DNA of 64,000 nt from Leptospiraceae bacterium (GCA_022402465.1 JAKRSH010000027.1:114949-178948); one strand, 5' to 3'. Positions 1-8,537 are shown, counted from the first letter of the stretch. Notes: a model not told the origin generated them from the sequence alone. Numbers and translations: made by a program.

Positions 1-96
1 TTGGTTTCCACTGCTTCCTTCATTTCTATCCTTCATAATCTCCATAAGAAAAGTAAACTCTTGGAATTCTTTGCTGATCTGAGGAAAGCCACATGA
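1..96 (+). CDS. possible C-terminal tail of a gene entering from the left edge
   Basis: Frame 1 is open from the first base to a TGA at 94-96 and gives 31 residues ending in KKSKLLEFFADLRKAT. The composition is compatible with the end of a real protein, but no start or domain is in the window. A second plus-strand frame is also open for about 26 codons, so the call is weak. Confidence 0.3.
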   Translation: MVSTASFISILHNLHKKSKLLEFFADLRKAT

Positions 97-214
97 AGTG
101 AAGGTATAAAATAATTGAAAATAAAATAAAAAGACTATGAATTTGTTTTTATAAGTCTTTCCCATAACAGGGTAATTTTAAAATTTATACAAATATTTCG
201 TCAATAAAATATTA

Positions 215-652
215 TTATTTTTTCTTCATCAAGACCAATTGATTGCCTTGTTCCAAGGACTGGTCAAGAAAATAATGATCTGTAAGTTGTCTAATTAGAT
301 AAAGACCAATTCCTTCTTCTCTATAATCCGTTACATCGTATGATTTCAAATTAGAAAGTTTTGATTTAATTCCATAATCACGTAAGCGTATTTCTAATTT
401 TTCTTTAAAGAAAAGTAAATCAATAAAAATCGGCCTGTCAAATGAATCAATGTATGCATGCTTTATAATATTCAGCAGTGCTTCACCAACTATCAATCGT
501 ATATCAGCACAATCCAACAAAGAAAAACCATTTTCTCTAGCAGCATTGAAGACTAAGCTTCTAGCCATAGAAAGATATTTTGGATGAGAAGGAATTTGGA
601 GCCGGATAGAATTCGCATAATCCGGCTTTTTAGAATTTTTAAATTCCTTCAT
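215..652 (-). CDS. anti-sigma-factor-type ATPase (RsbW/HATPase_c family)
   Basis: This 145-residue protein has the short GHKL ATPase layout of RsbW/SpoIIAB-type serine kinases. An N-box reads EALLNIIKHAY at about residues 57-67, a G1-like box reads LRDYGIK, and a G2-like box reads EEGIGLYLI. Such proteins bind and inhibit a sigma factor or phosphorylate an STAS-domain antagonist. No membrane segment is visible. It follows xerD with a 4-base ATGA overlap, so the two are probably co-translated. Neither an STAS antagonist nor a sigma factor is adjacent. The 1038-residue SpoIIE-type phosphatase at 24709-27825 belongs to a family that acts in such partner-switching circuits, but a link is only inferred. 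Family call is firm; target unknown. Confidence 0.8.
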   Translation of the reverse strand: MKEFKNSKKPDYANSIRLQIPSHPKYLSMARSLVFNAARENGFSLLDCADIRLIVGEALLNIIKHAYIDSFDRPIFIDLLFFKEKLEIRLRDYGIKSKLSNLKSYDVTDYREEGIGLYLIRQLTDHYFLDQSLEQGNQLVLMKKK

Positions 653-1557
653 CCTCTAGGGTGGTATTTCTTATGAATTTCCTTAAGAGTTTTATTTGCC
701 ATATGAGTGTAAATCTGTGTAGTTGAAATATCAATATGACCAAGTAACTCTTGAACAGCTTTAAGATCAGCATGATTTTCTATCAAATGAGTTGCAAAAG
801 AATGCCTCAAAGTATGTGGAGTTACTTTTTTCTTGATATCAGTTCTTTCAATATAGTGATTTAATAATCTCCATACTGACTTACGATTAATAAAAGATCC
901 TTTTTTTGAAACAAAAATATAATCACAGACTCTTTTCTTTAGAATCTCAGGTCTTGATTTGGCAAGATATTTCTTAAGTATCTCAAGGGACTTCTCACCG
1001 AAAGGAACAAGTCTTTGTCTTCCACCCTTACCTTCAACAACTATAGTCATTCCGGTTAAATCTAGATCCGTAACTTTCAGATTACAGGCTTCTGAAATTC
1101 TAAGACCAGAAGAATATAATAATTCAAAAATACATTTATCTCTTAATTCATAAATATTATCTTCTTTGATAGTATCGAATAATTCATCTATTTCTTCTTG
1201 GGTTAAATAATCAGGAATTGTTCGATTCACTTCAGGAGTTTCAATCTTTTCGGTTGGATTGAAATCAACTTGCTTTTCATCTTTTAAGAATTTGTAAAAT
1301 TGACGAATCGCTACAACTTCTCTTGCAAGAGTCTTGGCAGAAATTTTTCTTTTCTTTTCCTCTGCTAGAAATCGCATAATGTCATTGCCTTTCACTTCGA
1401 GAAAATCTATATGCTCTTTCTCAAGAAATACGGCAAACTTATTTAAATCATACCCATAAGAATGGACTGAGTTATCGGAAAGACCTTTCTCTACAGAAAG
1501 ATATTCTTGGAAATTTTGAAGTAATCTGTTTTGCGCGTTTGACAATTTGGATTCCAT
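649..1557 (-). CDS. xerD: tyrosine recombinase XerC/XerD
   Basis: The 302-residue length is typical of Xer recombinases, which resolve chromosome dimers at dif with FtsK. An N-terminal SAM-like core-binding domain (about 10-95) precedes the catalytic domain. The catalytic residues are visible: Arg153 in SSGLRISE, His248 and Arg251 in HTLRHSFATHL, His274 in LLGHIDISTTQIY, and the nucleophile Tyr283. The C-terminus KEIHKKYHPRG is Xer-like rather than phage-integrase-like, and there is no attachment site or prophage nearby. XerC and XerD cannot be told apart here with certainty. The downstream anti-sigma-type gene overlaps by four bases. The start MESKLSN lies about 100 bases from the divergent TPR lipoprotein gene. 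Confidence 0.9.
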   Translation of the reverse strand: MESKLSNAQNRLLQNFQEYLSVEKGLSDNSVHSYGYDLNKFAVFLEKEHIDFLEVKGNDIMRFLAEEKKRKISAKTLAREVVAIRQFYKFLKDEKQVDFNPTEKIETPEVNRTIPDYLTQEEIDELFDTIKEDNIYELRDKCIFELLYSSGLRISEACNLKVTDLDLTGMTIVVEGKGGRQRLVPFGEKSLEILKKYLAKSRPEILKKRVCDYIFVSKKGSFINRKSVWRLLNHYIERTDIKKKVTPHTLRHSFATHLIENHADLKAVQELLGHIDISTTQIYTHMANKTLKEIHKKYHPRG

Positions 1558-1659
1558 TTTTGTTCTCTTAGGTTACTTTAAGGTTCGGACAAATGAGACA
1601 AAAAGCCGGCAAATTTTTTACTGGATGGAAAACCTTTTAAAAAAAAAGAATGCAATCTT

Positions 1660-2172
1660 ATGTACTGGATGAGATTTTTTTTATTGTCTTTATTTGCAAT
1701 TGTTCCGATCGCCTGCAATGCCGAAAGATCACTCTTTAATAAAGGCTTGGAAGAAGAAAATCAAGGCCGCTTCTCAGAAGCGATTTATTACTATGAATTA
1801 TCCCTTAAAGAGAATTCAGAATTTATAGATTCCCATAGAAGAATAGGATCCTTACTTGCTAAACATCCAGAAAGTTGGGGAGTTGCAATTTGGCATTTAG
1901 AAAAAGCCCTTGCCCAATCTCCCAAAGATAAAAATCTCAGATTAGAGTTAAGCTTGTTATATCTTGCGAATGAGAAATGGATTGATTTTGAAAAACAGCT
2001 AAGCTTTTGGAATGTCAATGGTGAGAAAGATTTTTTTCTTGGACTCAGTGCTTTGTACAATTGTGAAACAAAAACAACTAAGTTGCAAGCTTTTTCAGAT
2101 ACGATTCAAGCTATGGAATTCATTCCAGAATTTTGGAAGTCTCGATGTCAGAACAAAGCGTCTAATAATTAA
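1660..2172 (+). CDS. TPR-containing lipoprotein
   Basis: A 170-residue exported protein. A hydrophobic stretch (FFLLSLFAIVPIAC) at residues 6-19 ends in a lipobox-like IVPIAC, so Cys19 is probably lipidated. Two tetratricopeptide-like helical repeats follow: FNKGLEEENQGRFSEAIYYYELSLKENSE and AIWHLEKALAQSPKDKNLRLELSLLYLA. TPR lipoproteins usually scaffold protein complexes in the periplasm. The specific partner here is unknown. It lies 18 bases upstream of trxB on the same strand and is divergent from xerD, so it may share a transcript with trxB. No enzyme motif is seen. Confidence 0.75.
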   Translation: MYWMRFFLLSLFAIVPIACNAERSLFNKGLEEENQGRFSEAIYYYELSLKENSEFIDSHRRIGSLLAKHPESWGVAIWHLEKALAQSPKDKNLRLELSLLYLANEKWIDFEKQLSFWNVNGEKDFFLGLSALYNCETKTTKLQAFSDTIQAMEFIPEFWKSRCQNKASNN

Positions 2173-2190
2173 AAGAAATAAGGGAAGAAA

Positions 2191-3135
2191 ATGGCAGAAA
2201 AAATAGTAATCATCGGATCGGGACCTGCAGGACATACCGCTGCAATATACGCAGCTAGAGCGAACCTAAATCCCGTTATGTTTGAAGGATTCATGGCTGG
2301 TGGAGTTGCTGCTGGTGGGCAATTGACTACAACTACGGAAGTTGAGAATTTTCCTGGATTCCCTGAAGGTATAGACGGAACAAAATTAACCCAACTTTTT
2401 AGAGACCAATCTAAAAATTATGGAACTAAAATTTTCACACAGACTGTCACTAAGGTTGATTTCTCTAAGCGCCCTTTTAAGATTTATTGTGATGATGAAA
2501 TGACAGAAGCAGAAGCAGTAATTATTGCAACAGGAGCAACTGCCAAGAGAATGAATATCAAAGGAGAGCATGACTTCTGGCAAAGAGGGATTTCTGCCTG
2601 TGCCGTGTGTGATGGAGCTCTACCAATATTTCGAAACAAAGAACTAGCTGTAATCGGAGGCGGTGATTCGGCTGTAGAAGAAGCATCACACCTCACTAAA
2701 TTTGGCTCTAAGGTTTATTTGATTCATAGAAGAGATAAATTACGTGCATCACAAATCATGCAAAAGCGTGCAATAGAGAATCCTAAGATCGAAATTCTGT
2801 GGAACTCTGAAGTCTCGGAAGCGAAAGGAGGAGCAGGTGGTTTGCAGACGATTTCTATTAATAGCACAGTAGATAATTCTATGAGAGAACTTGCGATTGG
2901 TGGACTATTTTATGCAATAGGTCATAAGCCAAATACAGATATCTTCCAGGACTGGCTTAAGTTAGATGAAACTGGATATATAATTACTAAGCCAGGAACC
3001 ACTCAGACAAGCATAGAGGGAGTATATGCGGCGGGAGATGTACAGGATAAAATCTATCGCCAAGCAATCACAGCTGCTGGCTCAGGATGTATGGCAGCTC
3101 TTGAGGCAGAAAGATGGTTAGAAGGGCTCGAGTAA
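2191..3135 (+). CDS. trxB: thioredoxin reductase (NADPH)
   Basis: At 314 residues this is a standard low-molecular-weight thioredoxin reductase, which passes electrons from NADPH through FAD to thioredoxin in the cytoplasm. The FAD-binding [10 protein letters not shown] motif lies at residues 9-18. The redox-active pair is Cys137 and Cys140 in CAVCDGA. The NADPH-binding [10 protein letters not shown] motif follows, and the C-terminal FAD motif is visible as [29 protein letters not shown]. The start has a purine-rich Shine-Dalgarno (aagggaagaaa) just upstream. A strong hairpin with a 13-bp stem follows the stop codon. All key residues are present and nothing is odd. Confidence 0.97.
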   Translation: MAEKIVIIGSGPAGHTAAIYAARANLNPVMFEGFMAGGVAAGGQLTTTTEVENFPGFPEGIDGTKLTQLFRDQSKNYGTKIFTQTVTKVDFSKRPFKIYCDDEMTEAEAVIIATGATAKRMNIKGEHDFWQRGISACAVCDGALPIFRNKELAVIGGGDSAVEEASHLTKFGSKVYLIHRRDKLRASQIMQKRAIENPKIEILWNSEVSEAKGGAGGLQTISINSTVDNSMRELAIGGLFYAIGHKPNTDIFQDWLKLDETGYIITKPGTTQTSIEGVYAAGDVQDKIYRQAITAAGSGCMAALEAERWLEGLE

Positions 3136-3151
3136 ATTATCTTTAATGGAA

Positions 3152-3186
3152 AAAGTTTTGGTTCGGTTTATATGAACCAAAACTTT
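3152..3186. terminator. strong hairpin after trxB
   Basis: AAAGTTTTGGTTC at 3152-3164 pairs perfectly with GAACCAAAACTTT at 3174-3186 across a 9-base loop. The 13-bp stem starts 17 bases after the trxB stop. No long U-tract follows the stem, so it may be a transcription terminator, possibly bidirectional for the convergent small gene, or an mRNA 3'-end stabiliser. Confidence 0.65.
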
Positions 3187-3255
3187 GCAAGAAGTTTAAC
3201 ATCATTGTAGAATTTAGAAGTAAAACTACAATTCAGTTCAATATAAAATATAGGT

Positions 3256-3549
3256 TTATTTTCCCTCTGCTTCCTTTTTTCTTTCTTCCCCCATAGCCCA
3301 TAAGCCAAGAAACTCATTTGCCTCTATAGACTTACACATTTCGGGTTTATATAACTTCTTTACTGGAGGTTTAGGATAGATATGAATCTCATCCACATCA
3401 GGAATGGTAGTGAGCATTCTAAGGATTTTGTCTTCTCCTTCCACTTCATACATAGTATACGACATTCCCTTGGATGGTATAATTTGGCTTGTTTCTAAAT
3501 ATTTCATTCTGGATTCAATATATTGAAGAACTCTGAAAGTTTCAATCAT
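3256..3549 (-). CDS. small hypothetical protein, 97 aa
   Basis: An unrecognised small cytoplasmic protein. It has no signal peptide or membrane segment. The central part (GMSYTMYEVEGEDKILRMLTTIPDVDEIHIYPKPP) looks like an alternating beta/helix fold, and the C-terminus is charged (MGEERKKEAEGK). A weak AAAGAA precedes the ATG. It lies alone on the minus strand between the trxB hairpin and a gene-poor AT-rich region. Its codon usage resembles the surrounding genes, so it is probably real, but no function can be offered. The possibility of a spurious ORF is small because the sequence lacks the low-complexity look of shadow frames. Confidence 0.6.
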   Translation of the reverse strand: MIETFRVLQYIESRMKYLETSQIIPSKGMSYTMYEVEGEDKILRMLTTIPDVDEIHIYPKPPVKKLYKPEMCKSIEANEFLGLWAMGEERKKEAEGK

Positions 3550-4437
3550 TTCTTTTTAAAATTCTGAATCTAGTTTTGGCTCCTAAATTTCTTGAATAAT
3601 ATTAGGAAATAAGAAATTAATAATACGAAAATATAACTTGACTTTAGCTCACCTAAATATCGTTGTATGCTACAAGGTCTACTTATGTATTTGCAAGCTT
3701 ATTTTTTCTCAGAAAGCCAAGAGTATATCTAGTATTTATCATTAGCTTCATTCTATACTAACTAACATGAACAAGCATCAAAACTGGAAGTTTAATTTAT
3801 AATTTAAAACAAATTACTATTTACACTTCTTATGTTTACATTTTGGCTATTGTAGTTCTCTCTTATCAATTTCAATCTTATTGTTTTAAAAAACGTATCG
3901 ATAATACAATGAATGTACATCTTACCAAAATTGAAAATGCTAAATCTTTGGCACTACAAAGTAGTATAATATTATATAAGCTTAAATGAATTAGAATTAT
4001 TTTGCATGAATCTTTCAAATGGCTTATCTTACTTAATTCATTCAAGATATTTAACAATTTATAGAGAATACTTCTAAGGAAGCTAAATTCGAAGGGATGA
4101 GAAATTCCAAGATTCAAGCAAGAATACAAGAAATCGATGGAATCTATACTAGTACTAGTAATATTAATGATTTAAACAAAATCAATATTTCTTTTAATAT
4201 CAATATTAATTCTCTTTTAATATCTAAAGATAAGCTTTTAAATCTAAATTAGTCTTTTTATCTATAATTTCTCTACTTTCGTCTTTTACCTATTTATTGA
4301 CTAAATCCAACGAATATACCTCAATTGGAGTATAGACAAATCTCAAGATCTGGTTATAATTTAGCAATGATTTTCAATTTATTTGACTTTGTGCAGTTAA
4401 ATATAAATATTTTCCAAGACCTAGGGTTCAAAGATTT
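3550..4437. other. gene-poor AT-rich region, possibly decayed
   Basis: About 890 bases without a convincing gene. The minus-strand 83-codon frame at 3878-4129 is leucine/isoleucine-rich, as expected by chance in AT-rich DNA. On the plus strand an open frame from 4055 to the TAG at 4250-4252 (ATG at 4097) encodes a plausible helical fragment (RNSKIQARIQEIDGIYTSTSN). The stop codons just upstream make it look like the remains of a longer gene. No repeat or RNA structure stands out. It borders the accessory surface-protein cluster. Confidence 0.4.
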
Positions 4438-4764
4438 ATGAAACAAATTCTGAAAGAAAAACAAAAATATTTAATTAGTCTTGGATGTAGTATATTGATG
4501 AAAGATTTTTCATTTTCTTCTGAAGATGCCAAGAAAATTTTATCCGAAGCAATTACCAAGGAATTAAAACTGACCGAAAGAAACATGGATTCTTTTGATT
4601 CTGTTAGTCGAGCGGAAAGGCATAGCTTCATCCGAAGGGTAGCAAATGATATAGGTGAGCAGTTAATAGTCAGATTTAAATTTAATAAAATAGAAGTTTC
4701 AGAAAAAATTTCCAAATTTATGATAAAGATGAATGAACAAAGTCAACTTTTTAGAACAAGATGA
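4438..4764 (+). CDS. hypothetical protein, 108 aa
   Basis: An unrecognised small, helical and highly charged cytoplasmic protein with no signal peptide. Residues 20-100 contain regular amphipathic helices (EDAKKILSEAITKELKLTERN, RHSFIRRVANDIGEQLIVRFKFNKIEVSEKISKFMIKM). The stop codon overlaps the upstream-most ATG of the next ORF (ATGA), which suggests a transcriptional unit with the secreted proteins downstream. The start follows an AGGGTTCAAAGA stretch. Upstream is the gene-poor region, so this is probably the first gene of the 4438-8273 cluster. No function is proposed. Confidence 0.5.
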   Translation: MKQILKEKQKYLISLGCSILMKDFSFSSEDAKKILSEAITKELKLTERNMDSFDSVSRAERHSFIRRVANDIGEQLIVRFKFNKIEVSEKISKFMIKMNEQSQLFRTR

Positions 4765-5726
4765 ATTATAATTTTTTCTATTTAATAAGAATTTGTAATT
4801 CTTTTATAAATTTGATTTTCTTAATTGCTGAGAGTCTTAAGTTCATATCTAAAGGGGGTATTATTTTATCTAAAACTGGGCACTGCTCTCAGTTCCGTAT
4901 AAGGATTATTTTCATTGCATTTTTCATTTCGCCTATTAGCAATTTATATTCTATCAACACAGTAATTCTCAAGAATTCAGATTCCTTACAAGGAATAGTA
5001 ATAGGTCAAAATTTAGATACACTCAAATTAAAAACAGAAACAGGTGTGATACTAAATATCCCCAAGAAAAAAATCTTAAAAGTTTTATATAAAGAAATAA
5101 CAAAAAGAGAAATTGAACAAATCAGATTCAAGGAAGAAGAGAAATTAAGAATAAACTCGGAAAAAGAAAAAGAAATTCGAAAATTAGCAGAACAAAAAAA
5201 GCTGGATGAACTAAATAAAATTAGAGAAACATACCTTTCCGAAGGAAACAAAGCTTATCCAAAAGAAAATTTAGGACCACTAAGTTCTTATAATATATAT
5301 AATGCATATCCCATTCCAATTCTAGCCTTAGCAAGTCCTGAAGCAAGCTGTGAACCTTATGCTTATTCCAGCGATTGGTACATTCTTTTTGGTATATTCC
5401 GTTTAACATCACCCGATATGGGTGAACTGCTTCCTAAGGAATCTAAATTAATTCAAATTCGATATGAAACAAGTTTTACTGATTTAGCAATTACTTTATT
5501 AGGTGGAATCGCTTTTTCATTAACTAAAAAGACTTTGTATATAGATTCATGCGAAGACAAGATTCAAAGACGTATGATTTCAGAACAAGAATTACAATTA
5601 GAAAAAGATGCAGAATCAAAAGTATTGGAAGAGTTAATGAAAGCGAAAGAGAAAGAAGAGCTAGAAGATAATATTAAACTAGAAATGGAAATCAAGAAAC
5701 TTGAAAAAATTGGCCAACCGAAATAA
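4761..5726 (+). CDS. secreted protein with charged coiled-coil segments
   Basis: An unrecognised exported protein of up to 321 residues. The true start is uncertain. The first 45 residues look unlike a protein N-terminus, while a signal-peptide-like stretch (RIRIIFIAFFISPISNLYS) begins near residue 46, and an AAAGGGGG Shine-Dalgarno sits at about 4851-4858 before in-frame ATT codons. The mature part has a beta-rich segment (LQGIVIGQNLDTLKLKTETGVILNIPKKKILKVLY), then a Lys/Glu-rich coiled coil (about 110-150). A middle domain (SDWYILFGIFRLTSPDMGELLPKESKLIQIRYETSFTDLAITLLGGIAF) follows, and a second acidic coiled coil ends the protein. Its 3' end overlaps the next gene by 26 bases. Probably an envelope protein of the accessory cluster. 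Confidence 0.6.
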   Translation: MNYNFFYLIRICNSFINLIFLIAESLKFISKGGIILSKTGHCSQFRIRIIFIAFFISPISNLYSINTVILKNSDSLQGIVIGQNLDTLKLKTETGVILNIPKKKILKVLYKEITKREIEQIRFKEEEKLRINSEKEKEIRKLAEQKKLDELNKIRETYLSEGNKAYPKENLGPLSSYNIYNAYPIPILALASPEASCEPYAYSSDWYILFGIFRLTSPDMGELLPKESKLIQIRYETSFTDLAITLLGGIAFSLTKKTLYIDSCEDKIQRRMISEQELQLEKDAESKVLEELMKAKEKEELEDNIKLEMEIKKLEKIGQPK

Positions 5727-7601
5727 ACTTCATAAAGCTGTATTATGTGCATTCTTAATGAGTCATTTCATTAATTGTTATGCGAATCCAATTTTCAAAG
5801 ATACCTTAGATAAGTATTTTGAAAGTGCCAATAATATTACAAACAATCTGCTTACCTTACTTGCCTTAGGATCTGGTTTTCTTCAGGCTCCAAGGGGTGC
5901 AAAAGTAGAATTAAAATTTTCAAGAAACAATGGCACTGCTTATACAAATAACACTGTAGAAACTATTTTAGATTCTACACAAAATAATTTTAAGAAAAAT
6001 GTAATCCAAAAAACTACCAACTTTACAGATTCAGATGGTAAGGTTACCATTTATTTTAATTCATTGAATCAAACTTATAAAATCGCAATCCAAGATAATA
6101 CAGGAACACCATTGGCTCAATTGAGAATTTATATTCCGAGTGATATTGGAAGTTCTTTAAATTTAATACCTATTATAGAATTCGGTGATTTATTAGTCGA
6201 GATCATTTCAGTTTCTCCCATTGGAGGAAGTGTTCCTTCGAATTTAAATTATCCAGGATCGCCTTTTATTTTTACAATCAACACTGATATAGGTGAAATA
6301 ATTCCACTTGTTTCTGGTAGTATCAATTCCTGCCTTTCCTCCCCTGCTCTTCCTCAAGGAATGCAACTTCGACAAGATGATTGTGCTATAACTGGAGCGC
6401 CAAGCACTTTACAAAATGCTTCGACTTATAGAATTAAGGCATCAATCTTATTGGTAGCACAGAAACAGAGATAGTGATTACTGTTAATGATTCACCGCCC
6501 TCATCTTTGGTTTATTCGAGCTCGCCTTTCATTTTCACTATAAATACTTCAATTCCAGTTCAAATTCCTAGTTATATTGGAACTATAACAAATTGCATTT
6601 CAAATCCTGCTCTTCCAACAGGACTAAGCCTAAGTCCAACAGATTGTTCCATAAATGGAACACCAACTATAAATGTTAGCTCTTTAAGTTTTACAATAAC
6701 CGCTTCTAATTCATTTGGTTCAACTAGTGTAGACATCCTCATAACAGTAAATAATGTACCACCTAATAGTTTAAATTACTCTGGGACTCCATTTATTTTT
6801 ACGGAATCTCTAGCTATTTCTTCTATTCATCCAACTTATTCAGGGACTATAACTAATTGTATTTCAACACCTACACTGCCTCTTGGTCTTACCTTAAATC
6901 CTTCAACTTGTTCTATAGATGGAGTGCCAGCTGGGGTTCAAGCGAGTACGCTTTACACAATACAAGCCTCGAACGCGTTTGGATCCACTTCTTCCAATAT
7001 TCATATTGCAGTAAATATTGCCCCACCATCATCTCTTACCTATTCCTCAAGTTCTTATACATTTACACAAAATGTCACTATATCAAATCTTATACCTACA
7101 TACTCTGGCTCTGTTTCAAATTGTTCTGTAAGTCCAAGTTTACCAAGCGGTTTAAGTATAAATAGTTCCAATTGTGTTATTTCGGGAAATCCAGCAAATC
7201 TACAAATATCAACTAACTATACCATAACTGCAACTAATCCTTCTGGAAGTACACAAACATCGATTGATATAATAGTGAACGAAGCAGCACCGAATTCATT
7301 GGTATATGCAGGAACTCCATTTGTATTTACTCAAAATCTAACAATCACAGCACAAATTCCAAGCATTACTGGTACAGTTTCCTCTTGTAGTTCATCGCCA
7401 TCACTCCCAGTTGGCTTGGTTTTAAATCCTATCAATTGCACATTAAGTGGGACACCAATTAGCAGCCAAAGCAGTACTATGTATACTATCACTGCAAGCA
7501 ATACATCAGGTAGCACAAATGCACTAATTTTTATAACTATAAATATACCATCATGCTTTATCACATCTGGTGCTATATTAGATTTATGCTTATTACAATA
7601 G
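5701..7601 (+). pseudogene. Ig-like-repeat lipoprotein gene split by a one-base frameshift
   Basis: The two ORF-track entries 5701-6474 and 6474-7601 are one gene. The first starts at TTG 5701 with a signal sequence ending in a lipobox-like HFINC, has a unique N-terminal domain of about 170 residues, and enters a first Ig-like repeat. After IKAS the frame runs into AILLVAQKQR and stops. Shifting by one base at about 6444 restores NLIGSTETEIVITVND, which matches ASNSFGSTSVDILITVN and the equivalents in the other repeats. The second ORF's GTG start is simply internal. The intact product would be about 630 residues, with five 88-residue repeats, each carrying a Cys pair (for example NC...DCSI). 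The family resembles He_PIG/putative-Ig surface proteins. It may be a real inactivation, phase variation or a sequencing error. Confidence 0.8.
6229..7551 (+). repeat. five tandem 264-bp (88-aa) Ig-like repeats
   Basis: Equivalent proline codons of successive repeats fall at 6235, 6498, 6762, 7026 and 7290. The spacings are 263, 264, 264 and 264, so only the repeat carrying the frameshift is one base short. Each unit reads approximately PPSSLxYSGTPFIFT...IPxYxGTITNC...LPxGLxLNPxxCxIxGTP...YTITASNxxGSTxxxIxITVN. Confidence 0.9.
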
Positions 7602-7610
7602 GAGAATATT

Positions 7611-8273
7611 ATGAAAGAATTTAGGATCAAAATGCTAAAAAGCTTTTTACTTGGCTTATCCTTTGCTTTGGGTGTGGGAACAATAACAATTTATGGGGTA
7701 GCAATATCTGGAAGTATTGTAACATGGACAAGCGGACAGGCTTTAACCGCCGCAGATTTGAATACAACGATTTCCTCTTTGGTAAATACAATCGGTAATA
7801 TCCCCGACTGGACCAAAATTGGGTCAAACGCAGTTTATACGGCTGGGAATGTTGGTATAGGAACTAGCTCGCCTACGCAAAATTTACACATTTCAAATGG
7901 CACTCAATCAATAATCAATGTTACTGGCGGCTCTGGTGTCAGCCACTATGGTTCAAATTCCACAGGAGCTTTTTTAACAACAGAATCAGCTATTCCATTT
8001 CAATTTTTTACAAACCAAAATGAACAAATGAGAATTGATAGCCTGGGAAATGTAGGAATTGGAAGACAAAATCCAACTAAGAAATTGGATGTTGCTGGAG
8101 AAATTAGAGCAAGCTCTTTAATGTTAATGGTTGATCAATCTACGATAACATATGCAGCTAGAATTTTTGTTTCTTCGACTGGAAGCTGTGGATCACCTGC
8201 TACCTACCAGCAAATAGGTTCCATAGCAGGAATTGGAGTATTGTGTTGGGGAGAAGTGGTAAGCTATCCTTAA
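7611..8273 (+). CDS. tail-fibre-like secreted protein
   Basis: A 220-residue protein with an N-terminal hydrophobic segment (FLLGLSFALGVGTITIYGVAISG) that may be a signal peptide or anchor. Then comes SGQALTAADLNTTISSLVNTI, which resembles the linker region of bacterial and phage fibre proteins. Two copies of a fibre-type repeat follow: NVGIGTSSPTQNLHIS and NVGIGRQNPTKKLDVAGEIRAS. These NVGIGT-P motifs are common in trimeric tail-fibre or adhesin-like proteins. The C-terminus carries two cysteines (TGSCGSPATYQQIGSIAGIGVLCWGE). A clear GGAG Shine-Dalgarno precedes the ATG, 10 bases after the Ig-like gene. There are no phage structural genes nearby, so a host surface protein is more likely than a prophage relic. 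Confidence 0.7.
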   Translation: MKEFRIKMLKSFLLGLSFALGVGTITIYGVAISGSIVTWTSGQALTAADLNTTISSLVNTIGNIPDWTKIGSNAVYTAGNVGIGTSSPTQNLHISNGTQSIINVTGGSGVSHYGSNSTGAFLTTESAIPFQFFTNQNEQMRIDSLGNVGIGRQNPTKKLDVAGEIRASSLMLMVDQSTITYAARIFVSSTGSCGSPATYQQIGSIAGIGVLCWGEVVSYP

Positions 8274-8496
8274 AATTAATGTACTTATTTTAATAAAATG
8301 AAAAAAAATCGACTAGCCTACTTACTATTTTAAAGAAATTTGAAAATAGATAGATTGTTAAAGTTTTACATAAGCTTATTTTGTCATAATATGTATTAAT
8401 TTTATATTATATATTATAAATACATTATTAATTCGAAAAAATGCATTAATTTCAGGAATTAATTTAGAATTGTAAAATTTTTCTTGAAAAAATTAT
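8274..8496. other. very AT-rich intergenic region
   Basis: This stretch is mostly A and T, with imperfect inverted repeats (for example atgtatt near 8391 and aatacat near 8423). No coding frame, RNA gene or clear terminator was found. It leads into the promoter and palindrome of the small ORF at 8538. Confidence 0.5.
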
Positions 8497-8523
8497 ACAT
8501 ATACCGTTAAATACGGTATATGT
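8484..8523 (+). promoter_or_regulatory. promoter with an 11-bp perfect palindrome over the -10 box
   Basis: ACATATACCGT (8497-8507) and ACGGTATATGT (8513-8523) form a perfect inverted repeat around TAAAT. A TTGAAA (8484-8489) lies 17 bases from TTAAAT (8507-8512), so the predicted -10 hexamer sits in the palindrome's centre. That is the arrangement expected of a repressor operator. A GGGAG Shine-Dalgarno follows at 8524-8528. There is no U-run, so it is not a terminator. Confidence 0.6.
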
Positions 8524-8537
8524 GGGAGAATAGAAAG

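Noticed and set aside
120-176. AAAGACT...AGTCTTT hairpin at the left edge as a terminator
   Set aside because: Seven-base stem with an 18-base loop; too weak.
959-1153. 64-codon plus-strand ORF
   Set aside because: Antisense shadow of the xerD catalytic domain.
649-1557. phage or integron integrase
   Set aside because: Length, catalytic spacing and C-terminus match XerC/D, and there is no attachment site, cassette or phage gene nearby.
3667-3732. 21-codon ORF (MLQGLLMYLQAYFFSESQEYI) resembling part of the 8538 small ORF
   Set aside because: The similarity is a few residues in AT-rich sequence and there is no ribosome site; too weak to claim a paralogue.
3878-4129. 83-codon minus-strand ORF in the gene-poor gap
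   Set aside because: Leucine/isoleucine/serine-rich translation typical of chance frames in AT-rich DNA; no Shine-Dalgarno or conserved look.
4428-4715. 95-codon minus-strand ORF
   Set aside because: Antisense to the 4438-4764 gene; low-complexity serine/leucine content. The plus frame has better amphipathic helices and operon context.
6857-7165. 102-codon plus-strand ORF
   Set aside because: Out-of-frame reading of the Ig-like repeats; the correct frame keeps the 88-residue periodicity.
6474-7601. independent gene starting at GTG 6474
   Set aside because: The GTG is an internal codon of a repeat. Repeat spacing and consensus show it is the continuation of the gene at 5701.
7611-8273. prophage tail-fibre gene
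   Set aside because: The NVGIGT motifs are fibre-like, but the gene has a signal-like N-terminus and no phage structural genes surround it.
8497-8523. terminator of the fibre-protein gene
   Set aside because: It lies more than 220 bases after the stop, has no U-tract, and overlaps a promoter for the downstream small ORF, so an operator is more likely.
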